9,476 nucleotides of DNA from assembly GCA_014380825.1 (NCBI GenBank), contig JACMJD010000169.1, positions 1 through 9,476 on the forward strand. The letters are read 5' to 3'. Positions 1-5,836 of the stretch are shown here, piece by piece. The stretch comes from Phycisphaerae bacterium. Lineage in GTDB: Bacteria > Planctomycetota > Phycisphaerae > Tepidisphaerales > Tepidisphaeraceae. The notes beneath the pieces were generated by a model. The model was not told the DNA's origin, made no database searches, and saw nothing but the letters and a program-made list of their open reading frames with translations. A program made the translations under genes and the position numbers. Each line of letters begins with the position of its first letter. Positions within the stretch are counted from its first letter, which is position 1.

Positions 1-1
1 C

Positions 2-790
2 GATTCGTACAAATGGGAACTGCCTGTATCGAAGCGATCGCTTCGGCTGGGAAATCTTCAGGAGAAGTCCGCGCTATCGCGAAGCGCGCTGGCGGTTTAT
101 TCCAGCGACTGGGCCGCGAAGTACGCGGTCGAACATCTGGGCGCCGATCCGGCCAAGGTGAAGGTCGTGCCGTTTGGCGCGAACATCAGTGAATCGCGAT
201 CGCTCGATGACGTAAAACGCCTGATCGAACGCCGCCTCCACGATCGTCAGCGGGGCGATGTGTGCCGATTGCTCTTCATCGGCACCGGCTGGCAACGAAA
301 GGGCGGCGACGTCGCGGTCGAAGTCGCGCGATTGCTCAACGAGCGAGGCGTAAAAACCGAGCTGACGCTGCTGGGCTCCGACGCGCCGCAATCGCTGCCT
401 GCGTTCGTGAAGCGGGCCGGCTTCCTCGACAAGCGAACACCCGAAGGCCGCGCGCGGTTCAACGATCTGTTCGGCTCATCGCACTTCCTGATCCTGCCCG
501 CGCTGGCCGAGGCGTTCGGCATCGTGCTGTGCGAGGCCAACAGCTTCGGCGTGCCGAATATCGCCACGAATGTGGGCGGAATTCCGACGATCGTGCGCGA
601 CGGCGTGAACGGTGCGCTCTTTCAAACAGGCGACGCGAAAGCGATGAGTGAGCGGATTGACGGACTCATGCGCGATCGAAACGCCTACGAACACCTCGCG
701 GTGAATTCGTTCTGCGAATATCGCTCGCGACTGAACTGGGAGACTGCTGGGCGGACAGTGAAATCGATGTTGCGAGGGTTGACTCACTGA
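2..790 (+). CDS. GT4-type glycosyltransferase, 5'-truncated
   Basis: This is the C-terminal part (262 residues, stop TGA) of a family 4 (GT-B fold) glycosyltransferase, which moves a sugar from a nucleotide-sugar donor to a glycan or lipid acceptor at the cytoplasmic side. The frame is open from base 2, and conserved sequence (LAVYSSDWAAKYAVEHLG, then VKVVPFGANI) lies upstream of the first internal ATG at 158. The true start is therefore outside the window and 158 is not the start. Visible motifs are GTGWQRKGG at partial residues 94-102, whose Arg-Lys contacts donor phosphate in this family, and E170-x7-E178 (EAFGIVLCE), the GT4 signature that binds the donor sugar. NVGGIPTIVRDGVNG follows, typical of the donor-binding loop. 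The acceptor-binding N-terminal domain is missing, so substrate cannot be assigned. The epimerase gene begins 56 bases downstream on the same strand, which fits a sugar-metabolism unit. Confidence 0.9.
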   Translation, partial: DSYKWELPVSKRSLRLGNLQEKSALSRSALAVYSSDWAAKYAVEHLGADPAKVKVVPFGANISESRSLDDVKRLIERRLHDRQRGDVCRLLFIGTGWQRKGGDVAVEVARLLNERGVKTELTLLGSDAPQSLPAFVKRAGFLDKRTPEGRARFNDLFGSSHFLILPALAEAFGIVLCEANSFGVPNIATNVGGIPTIVRDGVNGALFQTGDAKAMSERIDGLMRDRNAYEHLAVNSFCEYRSRLNWETAGRTVKSMLRGLTH

Positions 791-805
791 ATCCTGCCGC
801 AGGAT
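791..805. repeat. Short perfect hairpin after the glycosyltransferase
   Basis: ATCCTG and CAGGAT form a six-base-pair stem around a CCG loop, immediately after the glycosyltransferase stop codon. No T-run follows on either strand, so it is not a classical intrinsic terminator. It may be a small RNA-processing hairpin or a remnant of a dispersed repeat. Confidence 0.4.
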
Positions 806-846
806 GCCCCACCAAGCGCGGTACATCCTTTGCAAACGACCATGGA

Positions 847-1230
847 ATGGCACACTCCTTCTCCGCTGCGCCCACCGGTCCGCTCGCCGACGGCAAACAC
901 GTCCGACGCAAAGTCCTGGTCACCGGTGCGGCGGGCAACATCGGATCGTACTTCGCGGAGAAGTCGCATCAGAAATATCGGCTACGCCTGATGGTCCGAC
1001 CCGACGAAGACGCCAGCGATGAGACCAACAAGCTGAAGAAATATGGCGACGTCGTCACCGCCGATGTCTCCAGCTTGGACGACATGAAGCGCGTGTGCGA
1101 TGGCATCGACACGGTGCTGCACCTGGCCGCCAACCCGTCGCCCAGCGCGACGTGGGGCAGCATCCTCAGCGCGAACATCAACGGCGCGTACAACACGTTC
1201 GTCGCCGCCAAGGCGTGCGCGTGTCGGTGA
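847..1230 (+). CDS. NAD-dependent epimerase/dehydratase, N-terminal fragment (in-frame stop)
   Basis: This is the nucleotide-binding half of an extended short-chain dehydrogenase, 127 residues. The Rossmann glycine motif G27-A-A-G30-N-I-G33 follows a beta strand (RRKVLVTG). TADVSS and the HLAANPS strand come later, as in uronate dehydrogenases and sugar epimerases. Reading stops at TGA 1228-1230, and the codon after it continues the same protein in the same frame (VIYASSIHAVSGYP). In relatives this junction reads roughly A-x-x-C-R-R-V-I-Y-A-S-S, so the stop replaces an arginine; CGA to TGA is one C-to-T change. Alone, this piece lacks the catalytic Ser and Tyr-x-x-x-Lys and cannot be active. 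The ATG at 847 is the first in-frame start, but residues 1-19 are not obviously conserved and no strong Shine-Dalgarno sequence precedes it. Together the two parts span 293 codons plus the final stop, a normal length for the family. Confidence 0.8.
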   Translation: MAHSFSAAPTGPLADGKHVRRKVLVTGAAGNIGSYFAEKSHQKYRLRLMVRPDEDASDETNKLKKYGDVVTADVSSLDDMKRVCDGIDTVLHLAANPSPSATWGSILSANINGAYNTFVAAKACACR

Positions 1231-1728
1231 GTGATCTACGCAAGCTCCATCCACGCCGTGAGCGGTTATCCATCGGACGTGCAGGTGAAAACCAGCGAAC
1301 CCGTCAACCCCGGCGACCTTTACGGCGTCAGCAAATGCTTCGGCGAAGCCCTCGCGCGATACATGGCCGAGCAGGAAAAGCTCAGCGCCATCTGTCTCCG
1401 CATCGGCGCGTTCCAACCGATGGAAGCGGCGCGCGATCCGGGCAGCATCGGCATGTTGGACGCCTGGATCAGCCGGCGGGATTGCAACCAGCTCATCGAA
1501 AAGTCAATCGACGTAGAAGAACTGAAATTCGCCATCTTCCATGGCCTGTCCGACAACCGCTTCAAGCGATTAGACATCTCCGACGCCCGCGAGTTGATCG
1601 GCTACGCCCCGCAAGATGATCTGACGGAAGTGAACCCGGTGCTCAAGAAACTCAACATTCGCGAGCAAGTCGCCAACCACAACGTTCAGGACGAACGGCA
1701 GGAGTCGGGGATTCGGAATGAACTCTGA
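1231..1728 (+). CDS. NAD-dependent epimerase/dehydratase, C-terminal fragment
   Basis: This is the catalytic and substrate-binding half of the gene interrupted at 1228, in the same frame. It opens at GTG 1231, which encodes the valine expected at the junction and is probably not a real start: no Shine-Dalgarno sequence precedes it. YASS at residues 3-6 carries the catalytic serine strand, and Y31-G-V-S-K35 is the Tyr-x-x-x-Lys catalytic pair. Conserved stretches of this subfamily follow: LCLRIGAFQP-like (residues 54-62), a C-terminal FAIFHGLSDNRFKRLD, and DARELIGYAPQDD near the end. These resemble uronate dehydrogenase-type oxidoreductases, although the exact sugar substrate cannot be read from sequence. 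The last roughly 20 residues (after KKLNIREQV) look unconserved, and the stop lies just before a dispersed repeat. If the TGA is genuine, the locus is a pseudogene; if it is a sequencing error, one intact gene covers 847-1728. Confidence 0.78.
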   Translation: MIYASSIHAVSGYPSDVQVKTSEPVNPGDLYGVSKCFGEALARYMAEQEKLSAICLRIGAFQPMEAARDPGSIGMLDAWISRRDCNQLIEKSIDVEELKFAIFHGLSDNRFKRLDISDARELIGYAPQDDLTEVNPVLKKLNIREQVANHNVQDERQESGIRNEL

Positions 1729-1905
1729 TTGGAACCGCGAATGAACGCAGCAGATGAAGCGGATTGAGAAATACAAATGCGCAAAACGAGTGGACATGTA
1801 CTCATACGAATGCATTCGTGAGGATTCGTGTTCTGCATTTCAATCTGCGTTCATCCGCGTTTATCTGCGGTTGAAAGAATCTTCGTGCCTTCGTGCCTTC
1901 GTGGC
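1729..1905. repeat. Dispersed intergenic palindromic repeat
   Basis: This looks like a composite dispersed element. CGCGAATGAACGCAG (1736-1750) and CTGCGTTCATCCGCG (1845-1859) are inverted arms matching at 14 of 15 positions. A perfect 14-base palindrome, ACGAATGCATTCGT, sits between them at 1806-1819. Outside the right arm, CTTCGTG[C/G] is repeated three times at an 8-base period (1881-1904). The wording (CCACGAAGGCACGAAG and AACGCGGATGAACGCAG on the minus strand) matches, from memory, multi-copy intergenic repeats of planctomycetes and related phyla; copy number cannot be tested here. It lies between convergent genes and overlaps the 3' end of the small minus-strand gene. No transposase or target-site duplication was identified. 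Confidence 0.65.
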
Positions 1906-2198
1906 TCAATCTCCTTCTTCGGCAAAAAGAACTCCTCCGAATCGATCAACCGATACGCCAGCAGATGCCGCTGCGGGATGAACCAGATCTGGCGTTGCGT
2001 ATTCGACAGCACGAAATAGCATTCGCTGGTTTCGGACGGGTTGTACATGCCGAGAACTTTGTAGACGTACTCCGGATCGAAATGTCCCTCATTGATCGGG
2101 TGAGGGTGCGGCGAATGAGGGCCGTCGTAGGGGTGGATTTCGACAAATAGACGCGGGTTGATGTCCATCGCCGCTGCTACAAGCAACGCCAATGCCAC
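1851..2198 (-). CDS. Hypothetical protein, coupled to the YiiX-type hydrolase
   Basis: This 115-residue protein belongs to no family I recognise. It starts at GTG 2198-2196, which overlaps the hydrolase stop codon by one base (TAGTG), an arrangement that suggests translational coupling. An internal ATG at 2168 (residue 11) is an alternative start. The first eleven residues are hydrophobic (ALALLVAAAM), too short for a confident signal peptide. The core (YVYKVLGMYNPSETSECYF, then QRQIWFIPQRHLLAYRLID) reads as a real alpha/beta protein and has a His- and Pro-rich stretch (HPYDGPHSPHPHP) at residues 22-34. The last 16 residues, from RRHEGT onward, and the stop codon are the translation of the dispersed repeat, so the native C-terminus was probably replaced. 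Position behind the hydrolase suggests a shared envelope job, but no function can be given. Confidence 0.6.
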   Translation of the reverse strand: MALALLVAAAMDINPRLFVEIHPYDGPHSPHPHPINEGHFDPEYVYKVLGMYNPSETSECYFVLSNTQRQIWFIPQRHLLAYRLIDSEEFFLPKKEIEPRRHEGTKILSTADKRG

Positions 2199-2923
2199 TA
2201 TTCGTTAAACCCGCGAGGACGCAACCCGCTCTTGCAGAAGTCATCTTCCGTCGCGAGCTTGGCCGCATTTTTGGCGGGAATCGCGTCGAGGAACAGTACG
2301 AAATCGAGCTGACGCTTCTCATCCGCCAGCGTTCGCTCGCCGGCGAATTTCTTGCAGATCTCCAAAGCCGGCAGCGTGTCGCGGCCCATGATTTTCACCA
2401 GGTCAAAGTGCAGCAGACCCTCATAGCTTCGATAGACCAGTTCCGTGCAGACGAGCTTGTCGGCGCTGAAGAAATCGAACTCGAAATCATACGGTTTACC
2501 CTGATGTGAAAACGCGCGGGCGATGGCCTGCGATTTTTGTGCATCCGTTAAACGCGGGCGAAGCACCGCGACGTAGTCGGCGTGCATCGATTCATCCAGC
2601 GAGTTGAAGATCACGCGTTCGCTGACCGACTCGATCACCGTGTGAGCCGCGCCGTCGTGCGCGGGTTTTAGGAACTGCCGAAGGCGATCGCGGATGTTCG
2701 GATCGTCGCTGGTCCATTTGCCGTTCTCGTCTTTGCGAACGAGCGCCAGCTTTTCCAGATCGGTTATGCGGCCGACGTACAACGCCGCGTGTGGCCAGAA
2801 GCCGGGGAGGAACGCGTTGCTGGCGAACCAGTTTCGGCGCTCCAGGAAGATGTCGCCGGGCTGAAGCTGCTGCTGCATCGCCGCGATCTGCGCCGCGTCG
2901 ATGAATGGCGGCCGCGCGACCAT
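2198..2923 (-). CDS. YiiX/YebB-like NlpC/P60-family cysteine hydrolase (C-terminal part of a frameshifted gene)
   Basis: This is a permuted papain-fold (NlpC/P60 superfamily) cysteine hydrolase of the YiiX/YebB group, thought to cleave amide or ester bonds in peptidoglycan or lipid-linked substrates. LQPGDIFLER (residues 20-29) is the family entry strand, H45 in GFWPHAALYVG is the candidate catalytic histidine, and C159 in KLVCTELVYRSYEG is the nucleophile. The full domain of about 230 residues is present. ATG 2923 is the first start in this frame, but conserved-looking sequence (AIAISTWIGDTR) is encoded upstream to about 2959, beyond which the open frame no longer resembles protein. The upstream membrane gene reads well in a different frame until the same point. 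The two are therefore almost certainly one gene with a frame break. The stop TAG overlaps the next gene's GTG. It may still be made separately from 2923, but no good ribosome-binding site is visible. Confidence 0.82.
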   Translation of the reverse strand: MVARPPFIDAAQIAAMQQQLQPGDIFLERRNWFASNAFLPGFWPHAALYVGRITDLEKLALVRKDENGKWTSDDPNIRDRLRQFLKPAHDGAAHTVIESVSERVIFNSLDESMHADYVAVLRPRLTDAQKSQAIARAFSHQGKPYDFEFDFFSADKLVCTELVYRSYEGLLHFDLVKIMGRDTLPALEICKKFAGERTLADEKRQLDFVLFLDAIPAKNAAKLATEDDFCKSGLRPRGFNE

Positions 2924-4389
2924 GCGCGTGTCGCCGATCCACGTGCTGATAGCGATTGCGCGGCGTAATACGGTTGATAGAAATCTTTGCCGACGCGCCG
3001 CGCCAGCCGCTTGGTACGCTCGGCCGCATCGATCGTGCGATTACTCGCCACGAACGCACGGCAGCGATTGATGCGGTCTCCCAGCCACGCGATCTGATCG
3101 GCCGGCAGGACGTTCGCACTTTGCCAGCGCGGATCGTTCTCATCAAAATATTTGCCGGCGTTGTCGAACAGTTCGATGTTCGCGTCGGCGGACACCGCTT
3201 CCTCGATCTTGTCGAACATTCCGGCGGCGATTCCGGACGCGGCATCGGCTTCGTTCAACTTCGCGCGGCCGATTGGATCGGCGCCGTACGTTTTGGTCAG
3301 GCGCAAACTCGCATCATAAACCGTCGCGCTCGATGCGTAAGCGATCAGAAAACACTTGGCCCGCATCGCCGGATTGCTCACCGTCGCGTAGCTGCCGTAC
3401 ACGGCGGCAAGCCGCAACAACGCGGCGCGGTACGCGAGATAGCTCATGAAGTGCGCGCGGATGCGATCTTCCTCAGCCGGCAGGAAATAGTCGCGATGCT
3501 CGACAACCAACTTCGCGCGAAGAGCGGTCGTATCGGCATCGGCGCGCGCCGAGAGCGCGTCCAACCCGTCGGCGACGATTCGCAGCCGATTCAGATCAGC
3601 CTCCACCTGCGCTTCAAGCTCGGCGGCGGGCATTGACGTTAGAACGGACGGCATCGCGTCGATCGAACCGGCGTTCGGCGCGGTCAGGCGACCGATGTAA
3701 AACGCAATCGCCGCGCCGACGATTTGCACGCCGATGAACCAGCTTACCTTCACCCATCGGGTGAAGAGTTGCCCGCGACGGTGGCGCATGCGCAGCCAGA
3801 GCGTGATGGACGCGAGCACGGATGCCGCCGTTGCTACGGCGGCCGTGAAGAGATACCAGCTCGGCAAGTCCGGCAGCGGCGTGGCGCCGAGGCAAATGAT
3901 CGTCCACATCGCGCTGGCGATGCACGCGAAAGTGATCGCGGAGCGCCGCAACTTCATCTGCTCCGCGCCGACGAAATGCAGCCAGACGAGATGCGTTGTT
4001 AGCACCGCGACGACAATGGAAATCCACCATGTTCGCCAGACAAACGTGATCGGTTTCCATCCCGCCCCGACCAGGCCGTGATAACAGATCTGCGAGATGA
4101 GGATCGCGATCGTGCCGAAAACGAAAGTCTTGCGCAGCTTCCGCGCGCCGGCTGACAAGATCCGCAACATCCACGCGCCGACCGCGAGCCCCAGCAAGCT
4201 GAGCAACACGCGCGAGGCCGTGTCTTCCAGCGAATGAAGTTGCCGATCCCAGCGGAAGATCAATGCGATCGCGAGCAGGACGATCATGACGATCAACGCG
4301 ACGCGCAGCGCCGCCGACGTGCTGCGCATCGTGGCGGCTTGTGCGGATCGCGAGATCGTTCGACCTTGCCCGGGCATCGAGATGGTCAA
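2764..4389 (-). CDS. Seven-helix membrane protein with helical linker (N-terminal part of the frameshifted hydrolase gene)
   Basis: This frame encodes 541 residues, of which only 1-477 are credible. About seven hydrophobic helices are visible: residues 28-45, 60-79, 88-107, 121-141, 150-168, 178-199 and 216-233. A soluble, mostly helical region follows (about 255-477, with DYFLPAEEDRIRAHF, MFDKIEEAVS and ELFDNAGKYFDENDP). From residue 478 the sequence becomes Ser/Arg-rich low complexity, the mark of a wrong frame, while the correct frame continues as AIAISTWIGDTR into the cysteine hydrolase. One missing base near 2959-2966 restores a single protein of about 730 residues. This reads as an inner-membrane anchor carrying an enzymatic tail; I do not recognise the membrane domain. 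The longest start is TTG 4389; ATG 4377 and ATG 4329 are alternatives and none has a convincing Shine-Dalgarno sequence. The final 160 bases overlap the hydrolase ORF out of frame. Confidence 0.72.
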   Translation of the reverse strand: MTISMPGQGRTISRSAQAATMRSTSAALRVALIVMIVLLAIALIFRWDRQLHSLEDTASRVLLSLLGLAVGAWMLRILSAGARKLRKTFVFGTIAILISQICYHGLVGAGWKPITFVWRTWWISIVVAVLTTHLVWLHFVGAEQMKLRRSAITFACIASAMWTIICLGATPLPDLPSWYLFTAAVATAASVLASITLWLRMRHRRGQLFTRWVKVSWFIGVQIVGAAIAFYIGRLTAPNAGSIDAMPSVLTSMPAAELEAQVEADLNRLRIVADGLDALSARADADTTALRAKLVVEHRDYFLPAEEDRIRAHFMSYLAYRAALLRLAAVYGSYATVSNPAMRAKCFLIAYASSATVYDASLRLTKTYGADPIGRAKLNEADAASGIAAGMFDKIEEAVSADANIELFDNAGKYFDENDPRWQSANVLPADQIAWLGDRINRCRAFVASNRTIDAAERTKRLARRVGKDFYQPYYAAQSLSARGSATRAWSRGRHSSTRRRSRRCSSSFSPATSSWSAETGSPATRSSPASGHTRRCTSAA

Positions 4390-4402
4390 TCATCGCGGGC
4401 CT

Positions 4403-4439
4403 GGTGCGCGCACTCAAGGAGGTGTGATCCGAGCGCACC
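4403..4439. repeat. Hairpin with an anti-Shine-Dalgarno-like loop
   Basis: GGTGCGC (4403-4409) and GCGCACC (4433-4439) form a perfect seven-base-pair stem with a 23-base loop. On the minus strand, the loop lies in the leader of the membrane-protein mRNA and contains GGATCACACCTCCTT. This resembles the 3' end of 16S rRNA (GGATCACCTCCTT) with two extra bases. On the plus strand it reads AAGGAGG. The hairpin ends 14 bases upstream of the TTG at 4389. Whether it regulates translation is unknown. Confidence 0.4.
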
Positions 4440-4455
4440 CGGGCACTCGCGCGGC

Positions 4456-4522
4456 GGGCAATCCAAGCATCTTGCCCACTTCGGCAAATACGCCAGATCC
4501 TTCGGAGTACCTCAGGATGACA
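4456..4522. repeat. Two further hairpins, including a dispersed-repeat type
   Basis: GGGCAA (4456-4461) pairs with TTGCCC (4472-4477) around a ten-base loop. A second element at 4495-4522 reads AGATCCTTCGG...CCTCAGGATGACA and pairs ATCCT (4497-4501) with AGGAT (4514-4518). The second resembles the GATCCTTCG...CTCAGGATGAC palindromes scattered through many bacterial genomes; this is recognised from memory and not searched. Together with the hairpin at 4403-4439 they fill the 173-base gap between the membrane protein and DUF2959 genes. No T-run makes any of them a clear terminator. Confidence 0.5.
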
Positions 4523-4562
4523 TTGCTTTGTGTTGCGAGCGAATGTCCAGCGCCACGCTTGT

Positions 4563-5237
4563 TTACTTTTCCTGCTTGATCTGATTGATGAACGTGTTGG
4601 CCTCGTTGATCGAGGCCTCCATTTCTTTGATCAAGTTCTGCACATCCGACTCAATCCCCGCCGCGGTCGTCGAAAGCGAGCTGATCGCCGCGGCGTTGAG
4701 GTTGTGTTTCAGGAACAGCACCTGATCGTTGAACGCGCGCAGGACCGGATCCATTTTGCTCTCGCTGTTACGCATGGCCTCGATCAGCGGCGCGTAGCGT
4801 TGTTTCGTCTCGTACAGCTTCTTCTCGCTGGCGCGTTTCAACTCCTGGTTTTCATATTTGCCCAGCTCGGCCTTCCATTCCTTGAACATGTCCGTGGCGA
4901 CCTGGTCGACGGCCGCGACGCGCTTCTTCACATTTTCGGCGCGTTCCTTGCAGTCGTCGTAAGCGGCGCTGAGCTTGTTGTATTTCGATTCCAGCTCGCC
5001 GCCCTGGAAGTTGGTCAGCTCCTTGAATTTCTGGAACGTGGTTTTGAACTCTTCCTTCGCTTCGTTCTGCGCATCGCGCGCTTTCTCCACGCGGCTGACC
5101 AGGATGTCTCGTTTCTCGTAACCGAACTTATCCCAGAACGCGTAGTTGGCGCTCGTGCAGCCAACGGCCAGGATGGCGCCGCAGATCAGAAGCAGTTTTG
5201 CAAAATTGTTGAGTCGCATAGCGAATAGTTTACCCAT
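4563..5237 (-). CDS. DUF2959-family lipoprotein
   Basis: This 224-residue protein matches the DUF2959 family throughout: KRDILVSRVEKARDAQ, FQGGELESKYNKLSAAY, and RAFNDQVLFLKHNLNAAAI are its hallmark stretches. The family has no established biochemical function; members are secreted or lipid-anchored, almost wholly helical, and probably form long coiled coils. The N-terminus is a lipoprotein signal (basic MRLNNFAK, hydrophobic LLLICGAI, then LAVGC), with the acylated cysteine at residue 27 counting from ATG 5237, or 21 from ATG 5219. The latter start gives a more usual signal-peptide length, but neither has a strong Shine-Dalgarno sequence. The upstream lipoprotein gene ends only eight bases before 5237, so expression probably depends on that gene's promoter and on translational coupling. 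The stop is TAA. Family assignment is firm; the role in the envelope is inference. Confidence 0.9.
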   Translation of the reverse strand: MGKLFAMRLNNFAKLLLICGAILAVGCTSANYAFWDKFGYEKRDILVSRVEKARDAQNEAKEEFKTTFQKFKELTNFQGGELESKYNKLSAAYDDCKERAENVKKRVAAVDQVATDMFKEWKAELGKYENQELKRASEKKLYETKQRYAPLIEAMRNSESKMDPVLRAFNDQVLFLKHNLNAAAISSLSTTAAGIESDVQNLIKEMEASINEANTFINQIKQEK

Positions 5238-5245
5238 GACCGTCG

Positions 5246-5779
5246 TTATTTGGCCACGCGCGTTGCGAGCATTTCGTCGTGGTCGTACATCTCGGCGTTA
5301 TCAAGATTTTCCTCGATCAACTGACGGAAATCGGCGTCGTTCATCAGGGTCTTGTCCTTGAAGAACTTCTCGTCGAGGTTGCGCAGCGTGATCTGGTTGT
5401 TCTCGAACGTGATGCGAATGACGAGGTGTTTGTCCGGGATCGTGCCATCATCCGGCAGGTTGCGCGCATGCGCGAAAGTCGCGTTCTTCACCTTGGCGGT
5501 CCACGCGACCATGCGCAGCGTTTCGACGTCCTCCGGCTTGCCGCCTTCCTCGGGCGGGCTGACCCACTCGACCAGGTAATGTTTCCCATCCAGATTCCGC
5601 ACGAACATCTTGACCTTCGGTTTGTCGGACGAATCCTTCGATGCGACCTCCCAATCGCCACAGAGCGCGGTGTCGACCTTGGCATCGGATTCGGATCCGA
5701 GCGAGAACGGCGTTTCGAAGCAGCCGCAGATCAGGACGAGCGTGCAGAACAGCGAGGCGAGGGTGATGCGGGTGAGCAT
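5246..5779 (-). CDS. Hypothetical lipoprotein
   Basis: This 177-residue protein is of no family I recognise. ATG 5779 is chosen because AGGAGA (5786-5791) lies six bases upstream and a lipoprotein signal begins exactly there: MLTRITLASLFCTLVLICGC, with the acylated cysteine at residue 20. An upstream in-frame ATG at 5836 would extend the ORF but has no such support and would run through the promoter. The mature part begins acidic and flexible. It then shows GDWEV followed by strand-rich sequence (VKMFVRNLDGKHYLVEW, HLVIRITFENNQITLRNLD), which suggests a small beta-barrel or lipocalin-like domain measuring some property of the envelope. This is inference. The C-terminus is helical and acidic (FRQLIEENLDNAEMYDHDEM). 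The gene is followed after eight bases by DUF2959, and the two probably form one transcript. Confidence 0.8.
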   Translation of the reverse strand: MLTRITLASLFCTLVLICGCFETPFSLGSESDAKVDTALCGDWEVASKDSSDKPKVKMFVRNLDGKHYLVEWVSPPEEGGKPEDVETLRMVAWTAKVKNATFAHARNLPDDGTIPDKHLVIRITFENNQITLRNLDEKFFKDKTLMNDADFRQLIEENLDNAEMYDHDEMLATRVAK

Positions 5780-5807
5780 GGTTAATCTCCTATGATTAGT
5801 GAAGACT

Positions 5808-5836
5808 AACATATCCGGGAAGCCTGGCGAAGTCAA
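5808..5836 (-). promoter_or_regulatory. Sigma70-type promoter of the lipoprotein pair
   Basis: Read on the minus strand, TTGACT (5836-5831) is five of six to the -35 consensus. A 17-base spacer separates it from TATGTT (5813-5808), four of six to the -10. Transcription would start about 5801, giving a leader of roughly 20 bases with the Shine-Dalgarno AGGAGA at 5791-5786. A short inverted repeat (TTAGT-GAAG-ACTAA, plus strand, about 5795-5808) covers the -10 edge and the start site and could be an operator or leader hairpin. No experimental support is available. Confidence 0.5.

Noticed and set aside
158..790. ATG 158 as the start of the glycosyltransferase
   Set aside because: Conserved family sequence is encoded upstream to base 2 with no stop, so the gene is cut by the window edge.
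1228..1230. TGA as a selenocysteine codon
   Set aside because: The position is arginine in relatives, is not catalytic and no SECIS-like hairpin was seen directly downstream.
2957..2970. Programmed -1 frameshift
   Set aside because: The junction (GCC GCG CAA on the minus strand) has no slippery heptamer and no obvious stimulatory structure.
2956..3636. Plus-strand open frame of 226 codons
   Set aside because: It is antisense to the helical linker of the membrane-hydrolase gene and has no recognisable domain.
4416..4430. Fragment of a 16S rRNA gene (AAGGAGGTGTGATCC)
   Set aside because: Only about 15 bases resemble the 16S end, with two extra bases, and neighbouring sequence does not match rRNA.
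3614..4438. Minus-strand 274-codon frame overlapping the membrane domain
   Set aside because: Arg/His/Asp-rich with no hydrophobic helices, whereas the overlapping frame has seven.
4530..5228. Plus-strand open frame of 232 codons
   Set aside because: It is antisense to the DUF2959 lipoprotein, whose family match is convincing.
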